Positions 1-9,145 of a DNA stretch of 64,000 nt are shown here, piece by piece. Source of the DNA: Thalassovita gelatinovora (lineage in GTDB: Bacteria > Pseudomonadota > Alphaproteobacteria > Rhodobacterales > Rhodobacteraceae); assembly GCF_001458355.1 (NCBI RefSeq), contig NZ_CYSA01000025.1:156579-220578 (forward strand), in the 5' to 3' direction. Numbering within the stretch: position 1 is the first letter of the stretch; every line of letters begins with the position of its first letter. Below the pieces are notes generated by a model, which saw only the letters and a program-made list of their open reading frames with translations, was not told the DNA's origin and made no database searches. The translations under genes and the position numbers were made by a program.

Positions 1-1
1 C

Positions 2-322
2 GACTGGATCGGCGGCGATGTTGTCAAGATCACCCCCTCTGATCCCGCGCTTAAAGTGCCACATATGGGTTGGAACGATCTGGTAATCGATCAGCCGCAC
101 CCGGTTTTCGACGGGATCGAAACCGGCAATCACGCCTATTTCGTGCATTCCTTTCACATGCAGGTGGCCGACCCTGCGCATCTGTTGGCACATGTGGATT
201 ACGGCGGCCCGATCACCGCCATCGTTGGGCGCGACAACCTGCTGGGCATGCAGTTCCACCCGGAAAAGAGCCAGAAAACCGGGCTGCGGCTGATCGCCAA
301 TTTCCTTAGCTGGAAACCCTGA
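2..322 (+). CDS. hisH: Imidazole glycerol phosphate synthase glutaminase subunit HisH, C-terminal part
   Basis: This is the 3' part of hisH; the gene runs in frame from base 2, so its start lies outside the window. The HisH glutaminase releases ammonia from glutamine and passes it to HisF for closure of the imidazole ring. The visible part contains the family segment KVPHMGWN and the end of the class I glutamine amidotransferase domain, QFHPEKSQ, which supplies the catalytic His and Glu of the triad; the nucleophile Cys is upstream of the window. hisA, hisF and hisE follow on the same strand after two opposite-strand genes. The 3' end overlaps the stop of the convergent DUF2147 gene by 17 bp. 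Confidence 0.96.
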   Translation, partial: DWIGGDVVKITPSDPALKVPHMGWNDLVIDQPHPVFDGIETGNHAYFVHSFHMQVADPAHLLAHVDYGGPITAIVGRDNLLGMQFHPEKSQKTGLRLIANFLSWKP

Positions 323-704
323 CACGGCGCCAAGTCTGCGATTGGCAGACAAATGCGATACAGCCCTGTACCACCATACGGTCGCCCTTGACCTTCATGT
401 TGCCCTGAAACGTGGCATTTTGCAGCGGTAGCCAGCCAGTTCCCTGATATACGCCGGGGGACACTTGCTTCATGTCCCAGAAAAGCTGCTTTCCCAGGTT
501 CGGGGTCGAGACCCGATTACCGGTCTTGTCATAGGTCCGCACGATCTGACCACAAAGCGCGTCACCGCATTGCCGGGCCTCGACATGGGCGACCTGTCCC
601 TTTCTGTCGGGTTCGGTCATCCAGGTTCCCAATGCCGAATTGGCCAGTGCCAGCGCAGGAGCGCCCCCCATCAGGCCGGCACAGAACAGTATACTGCGAA
701 ACAT
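306..704 (-). CDS. DUF2147 family secreted protein (copy 1)
   Basis: A 132-residue predicted secreted protein. The start at 704 is chosen because GGAGGA lies just upstream and the product then opens with a clean signal peptide ([21 protein letters not shown]). The mature part has the DUF2147 pattern: [16 protein letters not shown] near the start, a Cys pair ([11 protein letters not shown]) in the middle, and a second Cys pair near the C-terminal [12 protein letters not shown]2147 proteins are periplasmic or outer-membrane-associated and have no settled function. A second DUF2147 gene lies directly upstream on the same strand, so this is a tandem duplication placed between hisH and hisA. The link to histidine synthesis is positional only. 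Confidence 0.85.
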   Translation of the reverse strand: MFRSILFCAGLMGGAPALALANSALGTWMTEPDRKGQVAHVEARQCGDALCGQIVRTYDKTGNRVSTPNLGKQLFWDMKQVSPGVYQGTGWLPLQNATFQGNMKVKGDRMVVQGCIAFVCQSQTWRRVRVSS

Positions 705-805
705 GCTATTCCTCCGTCGGGTCATTCCACCCACAGGAAATAGCATGTTTCACGACATTTTCCGCCAATGATCGTTAGCTTTCGGCAAGATAGGCCAATA
801 CCGGC

Positions 806-1189
806 CTATTCCACACGGTTCCAAGTCTGCTTCTTGCAAATCGGGCCAACACAGCCCGACACATTCAAAACATTGCCTTTCAGCGACATTTTCGAGCTGT
901 AGATCTTGTCGGTCGAGGGTTGCCAAATCTTGCCCTTCTTGTAGCTGCCGTTGCCTTGGGGTTTCATATCCCAAACCAGCTTCTTGCCGACATTGGCGGA
1001 TTTATATTCACCGCTGGCGTTGAACGTACGCGAAATCACACCGCAATAGCTGTCGCCGCAGGTCGACATGGTGATATGGGCGTAGGAACCGTCATCGACT
1101 TGGGTTTTCCAGATGCCTTCGACCGGATCGGCCAGTGCCGCACCGGCCCCCGCCAAGCTCAGCACTGCGGCCAGAACCAATTTTTTCAT
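806..1189 (-). CDS. DUF2147 family secreted protein (copy 2)
   Basis: A 127-residue paralogue of the neighbouring DUF2147 gene. The start at 1189 has GGGAGG upstream and gives a typical signal peptide (MKKLVLAAVLSLAGAGAALA). The mature domain shows DPVEGIWKTQVDDGSYAHI, the Cys pair in STCGDSYCGVISRTF, and the C-terminal GCVGPICKKQTWNRV, matching copy 1 position for position. The four cysteines are conserved in both copies, which suggests two disulfides in the periplasm. It is transcribed away from hisA, so the interval 1190-1322 must hold promoters for both directions. Function unknown. Confidence 0.85.
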   Translation of the reverse strand: MKKLVLAAVLSLAGAGAALADPVEGIWKTQVDDGSYAHITMSTCGDSYCGVISRTFNASGEYKSANVGKKLVWDMKPQGNGSYKKGKIWQPSTDKIYSSKMSLKGNVLNVSGCVGPICKKQTWNRVE

Positions 1190-1322
1190 GAATTCACCTC
1201 CCTGTGATGGCACGATCCTGACCCGGAGCGGCGATTCCGATCAAGCCTGACATCGGGGCAAGTTGCAATTTCGGCGGCTCCGTGCAAAAGACCGCCCAAC
1301 CGACGAAGCGAAAGGCTGTTTC

Positions 1323-2045
1323 ATGATCCTCTATCCCGCAATCGACCTCAAAGACGGCAACGCCGTGCGGCTTTACAAAGGCGAAATGGATCAAGCCACG
1401 GTGTTCAATGACAACCCCGCCGCGCAAGCGATGGAATTCGTCAACGCCGGCTGCGAATGGCTGCATCTGGTCGATCTCAACGGTGCTTTTGCCGGTGAAC
1501 CGGTGAACGCAGCCCCGGTCGAAGAAATCCTGGCCCAAACCAAGGTCCCTGCCCAGCTGGGCGGCGGAATCCGCGATATGGCGACCATCGAACGCTGGCT
1601 GTCCAAGGGGTTGGCCCGGGTCATTCTAGGTACCGTGGCGGTGGAAAACCCCGATCTGGTACGGCAGGCGGCCCGCGCATTCCCCGGCAAGGTCGCGGTC
1701 GGCATCGATGCGCGCAATGGCCGGGTGGCGACCAAGGGATGGGCGGAAGAAACCAATGTGATGGTGACCGATCTGGCCCGGTCGTTCGAAGACGCAGGCG
1801 TCGCCGCGATCATCTATACCGACATCAACCGCGATGGTGCGATGCAGGGGCCAAATGTTGACGCGACTGCTGCGCTTGCCAATGCCGTGTCGATCCCGGT
1901 GATTGCCTCGGGCGGCGTCAGTTCTCTGGACGATCTGCGAGCCCTGAAAAACTGCGGCGCGCAACTTGATGGTGCCATTTCGGGCCGGGCGCTTTACGAT
2001 GGTGCCATTGATCTGAAAGAGGCATTGGCCCTGTTACGCGACTGA
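1323..2045 (+). CDS. hisA: Phosphoribosylformimino-5-aminoimidazole carboxamide ribotide isomerase HisA
   Basis: A 240-residue (beta/alpha)8 barrel isomerase that converts ProFAR to PRFAR, the fourth step of histidine synthesis, in the cytoplasm. The start at 1323 gives the invariant opening [12 protein letters not shown] with the catalytic Asp at residue 8. Other signatures are LGGGIRD, the second catalytic Asp in [15 protein letters not shown], and the phosphate-binding VIASGGVSS. Length is normal for the family. hisF follows after 70 bp on the same strand, so co-transcription is likely. Confidence 0.98.
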   Translation: MILYPAIDLKDGNAVRLYKGEMDQATVFNDNPAAQAMEFVNAGCEWLHLVDLNGAFAGEPVNAAPVEEILAQTKVPAQLGGGIRDMATIERWLSKGLARVILGTVAVENPDLVRQAARAFPGKVAVGIDARNGRVATKGWAEETNVMVTDLARSFEDAGVAAIIYTDINRDGAMQGPNVDATAALANAVSIPVIASGGVSSLDDLRALKNCGAQLDGAISGRALYDGAIDLKEALALLRD

Positions 2046-2115
2046 TACAGGCATCGCGTGATTGCATCGCCTTCCGGCGGGGATTATGGAAAGGGCGTCA
2101 ATCAAAGGACGCGAC

Positions 2116-2877
2116 ATGCTGAAAACCCGCATCATCCCCTGTCTCGACGTGGCCGATGGCCGTGTCGTCAAAGGTGTGAATTTCGTCGATCTGGTCGATG
2201 CCGGCGATCCGGTGGAATCGGCCCGCGCCTATGATGCTGCCGGGGCGGATGAATTGTGCTTCCTCGACATCCACGCGACCCACGAAAACCGGGGCACCAT
2301 GTTCGATGTGGTGCAACGCACCGCTGAACAGTGCTATATCCCGCTGACCGTGGGCGGTGGCGTCCGAACGGTTCAGGATGTGCGCAATCTGCTGCTGGCC
2401 GGGGCTGACAAGGTCAGTTTCAATTCGGCCGCGGTGGCCAACCCCGACGTGGTGGCCGAAGCGGCCGATCAATTCGGCAGCCAATGTATCGTGGTGGCAA
2501 TCGACGCCAAAACCGTGTCCCCGGGAAAGTGGGAAATCTTCACCCATGGTGGCCGCAAATCCACCGGCATCGACGCGGTGGAATTTGCCAAGCTGGTGGC
2601 TGCCAAAGGTGCCGGTGAAATCCTTCTGACCAGCATGGACCGTGACGGAACTCGCGCCGGTTTCAACCTGCCGCTGACCAAGGCAATTTCCGATGCGGTC
2701 GATATTCCGGTCATCGCTTCGGGCGGTGTCGGCACGCTGGATCATTTGGTCGAAGGCGTTACCAAGGGCGGCGCCAGCGCCGTTCTGGCCGCCTCGATCT
2801 TCCATTTCGGTGATTACACCATCCGCGAAGCCAAGGACCACATGGCGCAAGCGGGCATTCCGATGAGGATCGAATGA
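2116..2877 (+). CDS. hisF: Imidazole glycerol phosphate synthase cyclase subunit HisF
   Basis: A 253-residue barrel that, with HisH, turns PRFAR and ammonia into imidazole glycerol phosphate and AICAR. The start at 2116 gives [20 protein letters not shown] with the catalytic Asp at residue 11. The second catalytic Asp sits in VVAIDAK, and phosphate-binding loops are visible in GGGVRT and ASGGVG. The alternative upstream in-frame start at 2062 would add a non-conserved 18-residue tail. The last codons overlap hisE by ATGA (2874-2877), so hisF and hisE are translationally coupled. Confidence 0.98.
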   Translation: MLKTRIIPCLDVADGRVVKGVNFVDLVDAGDPVESARAYDAAGADELCFLDIHATHENRGTMFDVVQRTAEQCYIPLTVGGGVRTVQDVRNLLLAGADKVSFNSAAVANPDVVAEAADQFGSQCIVVAIDAKTVSPGKWEIFTHGGRKSTGIDAVEFAKLVAAKGAGEILLTSMDRDGTRAGFNLPLTKAISDAVDIPVIASGGVGTLDHLVEGVTKGGASAVLAASIFHFGDYTIREAKDHMAQAGIPMRIE

Positions 2878-3185
2878 CACTCGACGATCTCGCCAAAACC
2901 ATCGCCACCCGCGCTAATGCCGATCCAGACAGCAGCTGGACCGCCAAACTGTTGGCCAAAGGCCCGGAAAAATGCGCCGAAAAATTCGGTGAAGAAGCCG
3001 TCGAGGCAATCATCGAGGCCGTCAAGGGCGACCGCGAAAGATTGACATCGGAAGCCGCCGATGTGCTGTTTCACCTGCTGGTGATGTTGCAATCGCGCGA
3101 TGTGCCGCTGTCAGATGTATTGGCCGAACTGGCCCGCCGTCAGGGCACGTCTGGCATCGCCGAAAAAGCATCCCGCAAAGGCTGA
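2874..3185 (+). CDS. hisE: Phosphoribosyl-ATP pyrophosphatase HisE
   Basis: A 103-residue all-helical pyrophosphohydrolase (MazG-like fold) that hydrolyses PR-ATP to PR-AMP, the second histidine step. The family core is plain: [23 protein letters not shown], then [14 protein letters not shown], with the acidic metal-binding residues (EE, E, AAD). It is a stand-alone HisE, not fused to HisI. The start overlaps the hisF stop by four bases. Only 19 bp separate its stop from that of the convergent livF-type gene, and a short 5-bp inverted repeat (CTGAG/CTCAG, 3182-3196) lies there. Confidence 0.97.
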   Translation: MTLDDLAKTIATRANADPDSSWTAKLLAKGPEKCAEKFGEEAVEAIIEAVKGDRERLTSEAADVLFHLLVMLQSRDVPLSDVLAELARRQGTSGIAEKASRKG

Positions 3186-3204
3186 GCGAGACTCAGTTTC
3201 TGCC

Positions 3205-3906
3205 TTATGCAGCAAGATAGGCGTCGCGGATTTCGGGATGCGCACCAAGGTCTTGCAAAGTGCCGAAATAAACCTGCGCCCCGCCTTCTATGATCACCGC
3301 CAGATCAGCGACCGCTTGGGCGAAATGCAGGTTCTGTTCCGACAACAGAATGGTCAACCCTTCTGACTTCAACTGCTTGATCACCTGCGCCATCTGTTCC
3401 ACGATCACCGGCGCGACACCTTCGCTGGGTTCGTCCAGCAGGACAAAACGCGGATTGCCCATCAGCGTGCGGGCAATCGTCAGCATCTGCTGTTCGCCCC
3501 CCGACAGGGCCTTGCCCCGGTTGTTGCGGCGTTCGGCCAGGTTGGGAAACAGATCAAACAGCATGTCCTGGGTCCATGTCACCGCCCCGTCGCGCGGCGG
3601 TTGCAGCCCGACCATCAGGTTTTCCGACACTGTCAGGTCGGTGAATATCCGCCGTTCTTCAGGCACATAGCCCAAGCCCAGTTTGGCGATTTTATGGGGT
3701 GGCAATCCGATCATCTGCTGACCTTGGAACAGAACGCTGCCCGAAGCCGGGCGTACCAACTGAATGATGGATTTCATCGTAGTGGATTTACCCGCACCAT
3801 TGCGGCCCAGCAACGCGACCACCTTGCCATGCGGCACGGAAAAACTGAGATCGCGCAATACATGCGCCTTGCCGTAGAAACTGTTGATCTTTTCAACCTC
3901 AAACAT
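3205..3906 (-). CDS. livF: ABC transporter ATP-binding protein, branched-chain amino acid type (LivF)
   Basis: A 233-residue cytoplasmic ATPase of the high-affinity branched-chain-type (HAAT) importer family. Walker A is GRNGAGKST, the signature is LSGGEQQML, Walker B is FVLLDEPSEG, and the switch His follows in LLSEQNLHF. The ATG at 3906 is preferred over an adjacent GTG because AAGGAG precedes it; it overlaps the livG stop as TGATG. It is the last gene of the run Rieske oxygenase, binding protein, livHM, livG, livF. The context suggests uptake of a heteroaromatic carboxylate or betaine rather than leucine; this is inference. Confidence 0.96.
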   Translation of the reverse strand: MFEVEKINSFYGKAHVLRDLSFSVPHGKVVALLGRNGAGKSTTMKSIIQLVRPASGSVLFQGQQMIGLPPHKIAKLGLGYVPEERRIFTDLTVSENLMVGLQPPRDGAVTWTQDMLFDLFPNLAERRNNRGKALSGGEQQMLTIARTLMGNPRFVLLDEPSEGVAPVIVEQMAQVIKQLKSEGLTILLSEQNLHFAQAVADLAVIIEGGAQVYFGTLQDLGAHPEIRDAYLAA

Positions 3907-4676
3907 CACTGCGCTCCTTCCGAGGCAAAAACGGTGCCGCCACCAAGATAGACGTCCTGAACCATCGGGTTGTTGCGGATCTGTTCGGCATTGCCTTCGG
4001 CGATCAGTTCACCACGGTTCAGCACCATGATCCGGTGTGAATGGGCAAAAACCACGTCCATGTCATGTTCGGTGAACAGAACGCTCACCCCACGATCCCG
4101 CACGATGTCAGCGGTCAGTTGCATCAATGCGACCCGTTCTTTCGGGGCCATGCCCGCTGTGGGTTCATCCATCAGCAAGAGTTTTGGAGTATGGGCCAGC
4201 GCTATCGCCAGTTCCATCCGTTTCAGATCGCCATAGGCCAGTACCGCCGAATGGCGTTCCGCCTGATTGGCCATCCCGACCATATCCAGAAGCGCCAGTG
4301 CCTCGTCCCGGTGCATCCGGGTTGCAAACGGCAAGAAGCGCAGGATTTCGCCATGATGGGACATCAACGCCATCTGCACGTTTTCGATCACCGTCATCGA
4401 AGCGTAGGTGGCAGTGATCTGGAAGGTGCGCCCGACCCCTTTGCGCCAGATCTGTCGCGGTGTCAGCCCGGTGATCCTTTCCCCTTCCAGATACACATCG
4501 CCCGACGTCACCGGCAATTGCCCCATCAACATGTTGAAACAAGTGCTTTTGCCGGCTCCATTCGGACCGATCAGGGCCAGCAATTCGCCCTTGTGCAGTT
4601 GGAACGACACATCCTTGACGGCAACAACCCCGCCAAAAACCTTGGTCAGGCCTCGGGTTTCCAAAATAGCGGTCAT
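3906..4676 (-). CDS. livG: ABC transporter ATP-binding protein, branched-chain amino acid type (LivG)
   Basis: A 256-residue ATPase, the second nucleotide-binding subunit of the same importer. Walker A is GPNGAGKST, the signature has the LivG form LAYGDLKRMELA rather than LSGGQ, and Walker B is LLLMDEPTAGM. The VGRTFQITATYASMTVIENV stretch and the C-terminal NRGELIAEGNAEQIRNNPMVQDVYLGGG are typical of LivG. The start overlaps the livHM stop by ATGA and the stop overlaps the livF start, so the three genes are translationally coupled. Confidence 0.96.
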   Translation of the reverse strand: MTAILETRGLTKVFGGVVAVKDVSFQLHKGELLALIGPNGAGKSTCFNMLMGQLPVTSGDVYLEGERITGLTPRQIWRKGVGRTFQITATYASMTVIENVQMALMSHHGEILRFLPFATRMHRDEALALLDMVGMANQAERHSAVLAYGDLKRMELAIALAHTPKLLLMDEPTAGMAPKERVALMQLTADIVRDRGVSVLFTEHDMDVVFAHSHRIMVLNRGELIAEGNAEQIRNNPMVQDVYLGGGTVFASEGAQ

Positions 4677-6532
4677 TCTTCACCTCCTGCTTTCAGGCCC
4701 CCAACCCGCCGGGCCGCTTTGCGCAGCGATCCGACGATTCCGTCCGGGGCAAGAATGACTACGAAAATGATCAACAGCCCCATGATCAACCGCCAATATT
4801 CAAACCGGGTCAGCACATCTTCGATCGCTTTGAACACACCGGCCCCAACCACGCCACCGGACAGGGTTTTCACCCCGCCAAGAAAGACCACGATCAGCGC
4901 GTCGAAACTGCGCGCAATTTCCAACTCATTGGGAAACACGCTGCCCTTGGAAAACACGAACAACGCCCCGGCCAGCCCACCCATCATCCCGGCAAAGCCA
5001 AAAGCCAGCAACTGAACCTGTTTTGTGTTGATACCGGTGGCTTCGGCTTGGCGTTCGCTGTCCCGCGCGGCGCGCAACGCATAGCCAAAGGGTGAATGTG
5101 CCACATGCCGCATCACCAAAATACCGCCAACCGCAAAGAACAGGGCGAAATAGAAATAGATCGTGGTGTCCTTCAGCCACTCCGCAGGCCAGATATTGAT
5201 CAACCCGTCATCGCCGCCGGTCACGGTGCCCCATTGGAAAACGAGGCTCCATAACAGCTGAGCAAAGGCCAAGGTCAACATGGCAAAATAGACCCCTGTC
5301 AACCGCAGACAGACCCAACCAATGACCAATGCGGCCAGCCCCGCCCCAAGCGGCGCAAGGATGAAGGCCAGCTCCATCGGGCTACCGGCATGAGTCACCA
5401 ACAAAGCCGCCACATAGGCCCCCCCACCGTAATAGGCGGCATGGCCGAAACTGACCATTCCGCCCAATCCCAAAAGGAAATGCAACGACGCGGCAAACAG
5501 GCAGAAAATAAGGATATCGGTGGTCAGAACCTGTGCAAAGGACGACCCGTAAAGCGGCAACAGCGCCAAGATCACGATCCCGGCGGTCACCAACAGTCGG
5601 ATCTTGTCCGACGCGGGTTTGATCGGGCGTTCTGGTTCCCCGGCTTGGCCATGTTCCCCGGCAACTTCTTCGCGGCCAAACAATCCGTAGGGCCGGATCA
5701 TCAGAACCACGATCATCACCACGAACATCAGCACCAGCGTCGATTGCGGCATATAGGCGACGCCGAAAACGTTCAGCACAGAAATGATGATCGCCGCCAG
5801 ATACGCACCAGGCAGCGATCCCATGCCACCAACGACGACCACGACGAAAAGCGGCGGCAGAATGTTGAAATCCATCATAAGGTCAGCGCCACCTTTGGGC
5901 AATTGCAACGCCCCGCCCAACCCGGCCAGCGCCGAACCCAACGCAAAGACGCCAGTGAACAACCAAGCTTGATTGACCCCCAAAGCGCCGACCATTTCAC
6001 GGTCTTGCGTTGCCGCACGGACCAGAACCCCGACCCGGGTGCGGGTGATCAGATACCACAGCGCCACCGCGACAAGTGGGGTAATCACCAATAGGGCGAT
6101 GTCGTATTTCGGGATCGGTTCGCCCATGATACGGACCACCCCGCGCAACCCCGGCGCGCGCGGCCCCAACAGGTCCTCAGGCCCCCAAATGATCAGCGCC
6201 AGATCCTGAATCACCAGAATAACGCCGAAGGTCGCGACCAGCTGGAACAATTCCGGAGCACGATAGACCGGACGTAGAACCAGCATTTCGATTGCGACCC
6301 CGATCACGCCGACGATCACACCGGCCAACAAAATGGCCCCCCAAAACCCGATCATTCCGGGCAAGACCTGCATCAGGGAATAACCGATATAGGCCCCCAG
6401 CATATACAGGCTACCATGGGCGAAATTCACAATTCGCGTGACTCCAAAGATCAGCGACAAGCCGCAAGCCACAAGAAACAGCGAACTTGCATTGGCCAGA
6501 CCGGTCAGGATCTGGGCGACAAAAAATTCCAT
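4673..6532 (-). CDS. ABC transporter permease, LivH-LivM fusion
   Basis: A 619-residue inner-membrane protein that combines both permease subunits of a HAAT importer in one chain. Residues 1 to about 295 are LivH-like (opening with a membrane segment and GVTRIVNFAHGSLYMLGAY, later PKGGADLMMDFNILPPLFVVVVVGGMG split across the usual loop). A charged linker (EEVAGEHGQAGEPERPIKPAS) leads to a LivM-like half with LLGLGGMVSFGHAAYYGGGAY and VFLGGVKTLSGGVVGAG. LivH and LivM are usually separate genes of about 300 residues each, so the length fits a fusion. It sits between the binding protein and livG. Confidence 0.94.
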   Translation of the reverse strand: MEFFVAQILTGLANASSLFLVACGLSLIFGVTRIVNFAHGSLYMLGAYIGYSLMQVLPGMIGFWGAILLAGVIVGVIGVAIEMLVLRPVYRAPELFQLVATFGVILVIQDLALIIWGPEDLLGPRAPGLRGVVRIMGEPIPKYDIALLVITPLVAVALWYLITRTRVGVLVRAATQDREMVGALGVNQAWLFTGVFALGSALAGLGGALQLPKGGADLMMDFNILPPLFVVVVVGGMGSLPGAYLAAIIISVLNVFGVAYMPQSTLVLMFVVMIVVLMIRPYGLFGREEVAGEHGQAGEPERPIKPASDKIRLLVTAGIVILALLPLYGSSFAQVLTTDILIFCLFAASLHFLLGLGGMVSFGHAAYYGGGAYVAALLVTHAGSPMELAFILAPLGAGLAALVIGWVCLRLTGVYFAMLTLAFAQLLWSLVFQWGTVTGGDDGLINIWPAEWLKDTTIYFYFALFFAVGGILVMRHVAHSPFGYALRAARDSERQAEATGINTKQVQLLAFGFAGMMGGLAGALFVFSKGSVFPNELEIARSFDALIVVFLGGVKTLSGGVVGAGVFKAIEDVLTRFEYWRLIMGLLIIFVVILAPDGIVGSLRKAARRVGGLKAGGEE

Positions 6533-6596
6533 CAGTGCATCCTAAGTCTAGACGATACCGCCCCCCGGACCCGCAATCCGGGGGACTGAGATCGGA

Positions 6597-7802
6597 TCAG
6601 TCAGCCGGGCGCAGTTTGCTGACTTCTTCATCCGAAGGCAGATAATCCGCACCGTCTTTATAGGCCCAATCGACCATGACGCCTTTGCCATCCCGCAACG
6701 CAGTGGTACCAACATAGGCCCCGGCCGTGGATTGGTTGTCGATCGACCGGAACGTGATGCCCCCCAGCGGGGTCGCAACCTGCAGATCTTCGAACGCCGC
6801 TTGGATCGCGTCGCTTTCAGTCGATCCGGCCTTGGTCAGGGCTGCGGCAATGGATTGCACCGTCATATAGCCAACCAGTGACCCGACCCGCGGATAGTCA
6901 TCCCAACGGGCCTGATAGGCGGCAACGAAATCCCCACCGGGACCATCCTGCAGATCGTACCAAGGATAGCCGGTCACGATCCAACCTTCGGGGGCTTCAT
7001 CCCCGAGCGGGTCGATATATTCCGGTTCGCCCGACAGCAGACCAAAAACCTGACGTCCTTCGAACAGACCCCGATCGGTGCCCTGTCGCACAAGCTTGGC
7101 CAAATCTGGCCCAAAGGTCACATTATAGATCGCGTCGGGTTTGGCCCGTTCCAACGCCTGCACCTCGGCCCCGGCGTCGATCTTGAACACACCCGGCCAC
7201 TGTTCGGCAACGAATTCGACATCCGGTTTCAGCCGCAGCAAATTTTCCTTGAACGCGGCAACCGCGTCTTTGCCATAGGCATAGTTCGGCGCGATAGTGG
7301 CGAATGTCTTGGCATCCGTATTGGCCGCAGCTTCGGCCAGCATCGCGGCCTGCATATAGGTCGAGGCGCGCAGGCGGAATGTGTATTTATTGCCAGCCCC
7401 CCAGACCAGACTGTCGGCCAGCGGTTCCGAGGCCAGATAGACATAGCCCTTTTCACCCGCAAAGGACGAAATCGCCAAACCGACATTGGACAGGATCGTC
7501 CCGGTCAGCATCACCGCCCCTTCCCGGGTCATCAGTTCCTCGGCGATCTTGATCGCTTCGCCCGGTTCGCCCTGATCATCGCGGAAGATGAATTCCAACG
7601 GTTTGCCCAGCACGCCGCCGGCTGCGTTGACTTCGTCTATAGCCAGTTCGATACCCTGTTTATAGGGTCCGGCAAAGGCGGCCATGCGCTTGTAGTGGTT
7701 GATTTCGCCGATTTTGATCGTGTCTTGCGCAACAGCGCACACAGGCATTGCCGCCAATGTGGCAGTAGCGATCATCGCCTTGAGAAAAGTTGAACGTTTC
7801 AT
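6597..7802 (-). CDS. Periplasmic substrate-binding protein of the LivJ/LivK (Peripla_BP_6) family
   Basis: A 401-residue secreted binding protein. A Sec signal peptide covers about residues 1-25 (MKRSTFLKAMIATATLAAMPVCAVAQ), and GAGGAAG lies before the ATG at 7802. The mature protein starts DTIKIGEINHYKRMAAFAGPYKQGIELAIDEVN and contains GGVLGKPLEFIFRDDQGEPGEAIKIAEEL, the classic type I periplasmic fold. It delivers substrate to the permease fusion encoded next. It lies 32 bp downstream of the Rieske oxygenase and shares its operator-controlled promoter region by inference. The ligand is not readable from sequence; context favours a pyridine-type compound. Confidence 0.93.
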   Translation of the reverse strand: MKRSTFLKAMIATATLAAMPVCAVAQDTIKIGEINHYKRMAAFAGPYKQGIELAIDEVNAAGGVLGKPLEFIFRDDQGEPGEAIKIAEELMTREGAVMLTGTILSNVGLAISSFAGEKGYVYLASEPLADSLVWGAGNKYTFRLRASTYMQAAMLAEAAANTDAKTFATIAPNYAYGKDAVAAFKENLLRLKPDVEFVAEQWPGVFKIDAGAEVQALERAKPDAIYNVTFGPDLAKLVRQGTDRGLFEGRQVFGLLSGEPEYIDPLGDEAPEGWIVTGYPWYDLQDGPGGDFVAAYQARWDDYPRVGSLVGYMTVQSIAAALTKAGSTESDAIQAAFEDLQVATPLGGITFRSIDNQSTAGAYVGTTALRDGKGVMVDWAYKDGADYLPSDEEVSKLRPAD

Positions 7803-7834
7803 GTCTTCCTCTCTGTTGACCGGACTGTTTTTGT

Positions 7835-8899
7835 TTATTTTTCTATAAAGACCGGGCGGACCGGATCGCCAAGATCTTCTGTCGTTTCTGCCGCGACCAA
7901 ATCGCGAATGCGTTTGCGATACACGTTTGGTCCCTTGTCGATGGCAATTCTGATCGGGCGGCGGCGCTGCGGACGCTTTTCTGCTTCATGTACCGCTTCC
8001 AGAATTTCCTTGTCTTCCGCAAAAGCCATATTGAACATCGCGTCCATCTGTTCCGACGCAGCTTGATCCCCCTGCGCCGTGTTCCGCAGGTGCATCCAGT
8101 GGTCAATGGTGTAATCTTCACTGACCGGTGTCACGAAGTGAATTGCAAAAATGCGGACACCGCGATCACGTTCCTCTTCGGGACAATTCAGGTCTGTGTC
8201 GATGCTACCGAAATCAATCACAGCCGTCGATGGCAGATGCAGATCGTAATAATGCCAGCGATCGACATTGCCTTTGAACCCGCCAAATTTCTGAAAGAAC
8301 CCGATGGGAGGACCATTGCGAATCCACCGCCAAGCCCGGATCACGTCGCCCGAGGTGGACACATGCACAGGCACGTCTTCTGACGCTGAATTTCCCAATG
8401 TCGTCGGATGCACGAAACTGACATGCGCCGGATCAACCAGGTTTTCCGCCACGTTCAGGTAATGCGACTTGATATGCAGATGACCGCCGTGATGAGTGTG
8501 CCAATTAGAATCGCTGAATTCCGGCAGATCAAAGATAAGCGACCGGTCTGCCCGATCCGGGGCCCCCATCCAGACCCAGACAATGCCATGACGTTCTTCA
8601 ACCTCAAAGGCATCGACGTTTGCGCTTTGCGGGGTGTTGTCCTGCCCCGGCACCCGGACACAGGTGCCGCGTCCATCAAAGGTCATGCCGTGATAGCCGC
8701 ACTGTATCGTGTCGCCGATCCGTTTGCCCTTGGACAGCGGTAGCAGACGATGCGGACAACGATCTTCTAATGCTTTGATCGCCCCCGCGCTGTCGCGAAA
8801 CAGAACCAGACTCTGCCCGATGATTTCCAACGCATGTAAATCGTCCCCAAATTCAGACGACCATCCTGCGACATACCAAGCGTTACGGACAAAGCTCAT
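7835..8899 (-). CDS. Rieske [2Fe-2S] non-haem iron oxygenase, vanillate demethylase oxygenase-like
   Basis: A 354-residue oxygenase. The start at 8899 has GGGAGG upstream; an upstream in-frame start would add a non-conserved tail. The Rieske cluster ligands are Cys48 and His50 (CPHR) and Cys67 and His70 (CGYHG). The catalytic iron site follows in LNVAENLVDPAHVSFVH, with two His and an Asp/Glu as expected. Length and motif order match the VanA/N- and O-demethylase group rather than ring-dihydroxylating dioxygenases; the family includes enzymes that demethylate betaines and methylxanthines. It heads the importer operon, and a shared 16-bp operator lies 75 bp upstream. The electron donor is probably the reductase encoded at 9146-9952. 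Substrate unknown; N-demethylation or hydroxylation of a pyridinium compound is my inference. Confidence 0.92.
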   Translation of the reverse strand: MSFVRNAWYVAGWSSEFGDDLHALEIIGQSLVLFRDSAGAIKALEDRCPHRLLPLSKGKRIGDTIQCGYHGMTFDGRGTCVRVPGQDNTPQSANVDAFEVEERHGIVWVWMGAPDRADRSLIFDLPEFSDSNWHTHHGGHLHIKSHYLNVAENLVDPAHVSFVHPTTLGNSASEDVPVHVSTSGDVIRAWRWIRNGPPIGFFQKFGGFKGNVDRWHYYDLHLPSTAVIDFGSIDTDLNCPEEERDRGVRIFAIHFVTPVSEDYTIDHWMHLRNTAQGDQAASEQMDAMFNMAFAEDKEILEAVHEAEKRPQRRRPIRIAIDKGPNVYRKRIRDLVAAETTEDLGDPVRPVFIEK

Positions 8900-8973
8900 G
8901 ATTTTCCCTCCCGAGAAAACGGATACGTTGATCAATCTGAGTGCAAAAAGTCATTAGCTGTCAAATGATTTTT

Positions 8974-8989
8974 CGTTTGTATGCAAACG
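8974..8989. promoter_or_regulatory. Operator site A of the heteroaromatic regulon
   Basis: CGTTTGTATGCAAACG, an inverted repeat with 6-bp perfect arms (CGTTTG/CAAACG), 75 bp upstream of the Rieske oxygenase start. It matches the consensus CGTTNGTATACNAACG shared with sites at 10016, 10060 and 18916. Probable binding site for the MarR-type regulator at 11330-11770. Confidence 0.75.
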
Positions 8990-9145
8990 TATTTTGAAAT
9001 CGCGGGCCTGCGAAAACTGCACTGCTTTTAATTTGGGCAATCAATCGATGCGCGACGAAAGCGGCGCCATCCCAATCGCCACATTGCGCCATTGCCCCCC
9101 GGAAAGCATCCGGGGGGCAGGATAAACTGCCACTATTCAAAACAC

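Noticed and set aside
3182-3196. Intrinsic terminator between hisE and livF
   Set aside because: The stem is only 5 bp with no T-run; too weak to call.
4041-5015. A 324-codon plus-strand frame opposite livG and livHM
   Set aside because: Composition (Gln/His/Pro-rich) and overlap with two certain genes mark it as a shadow.
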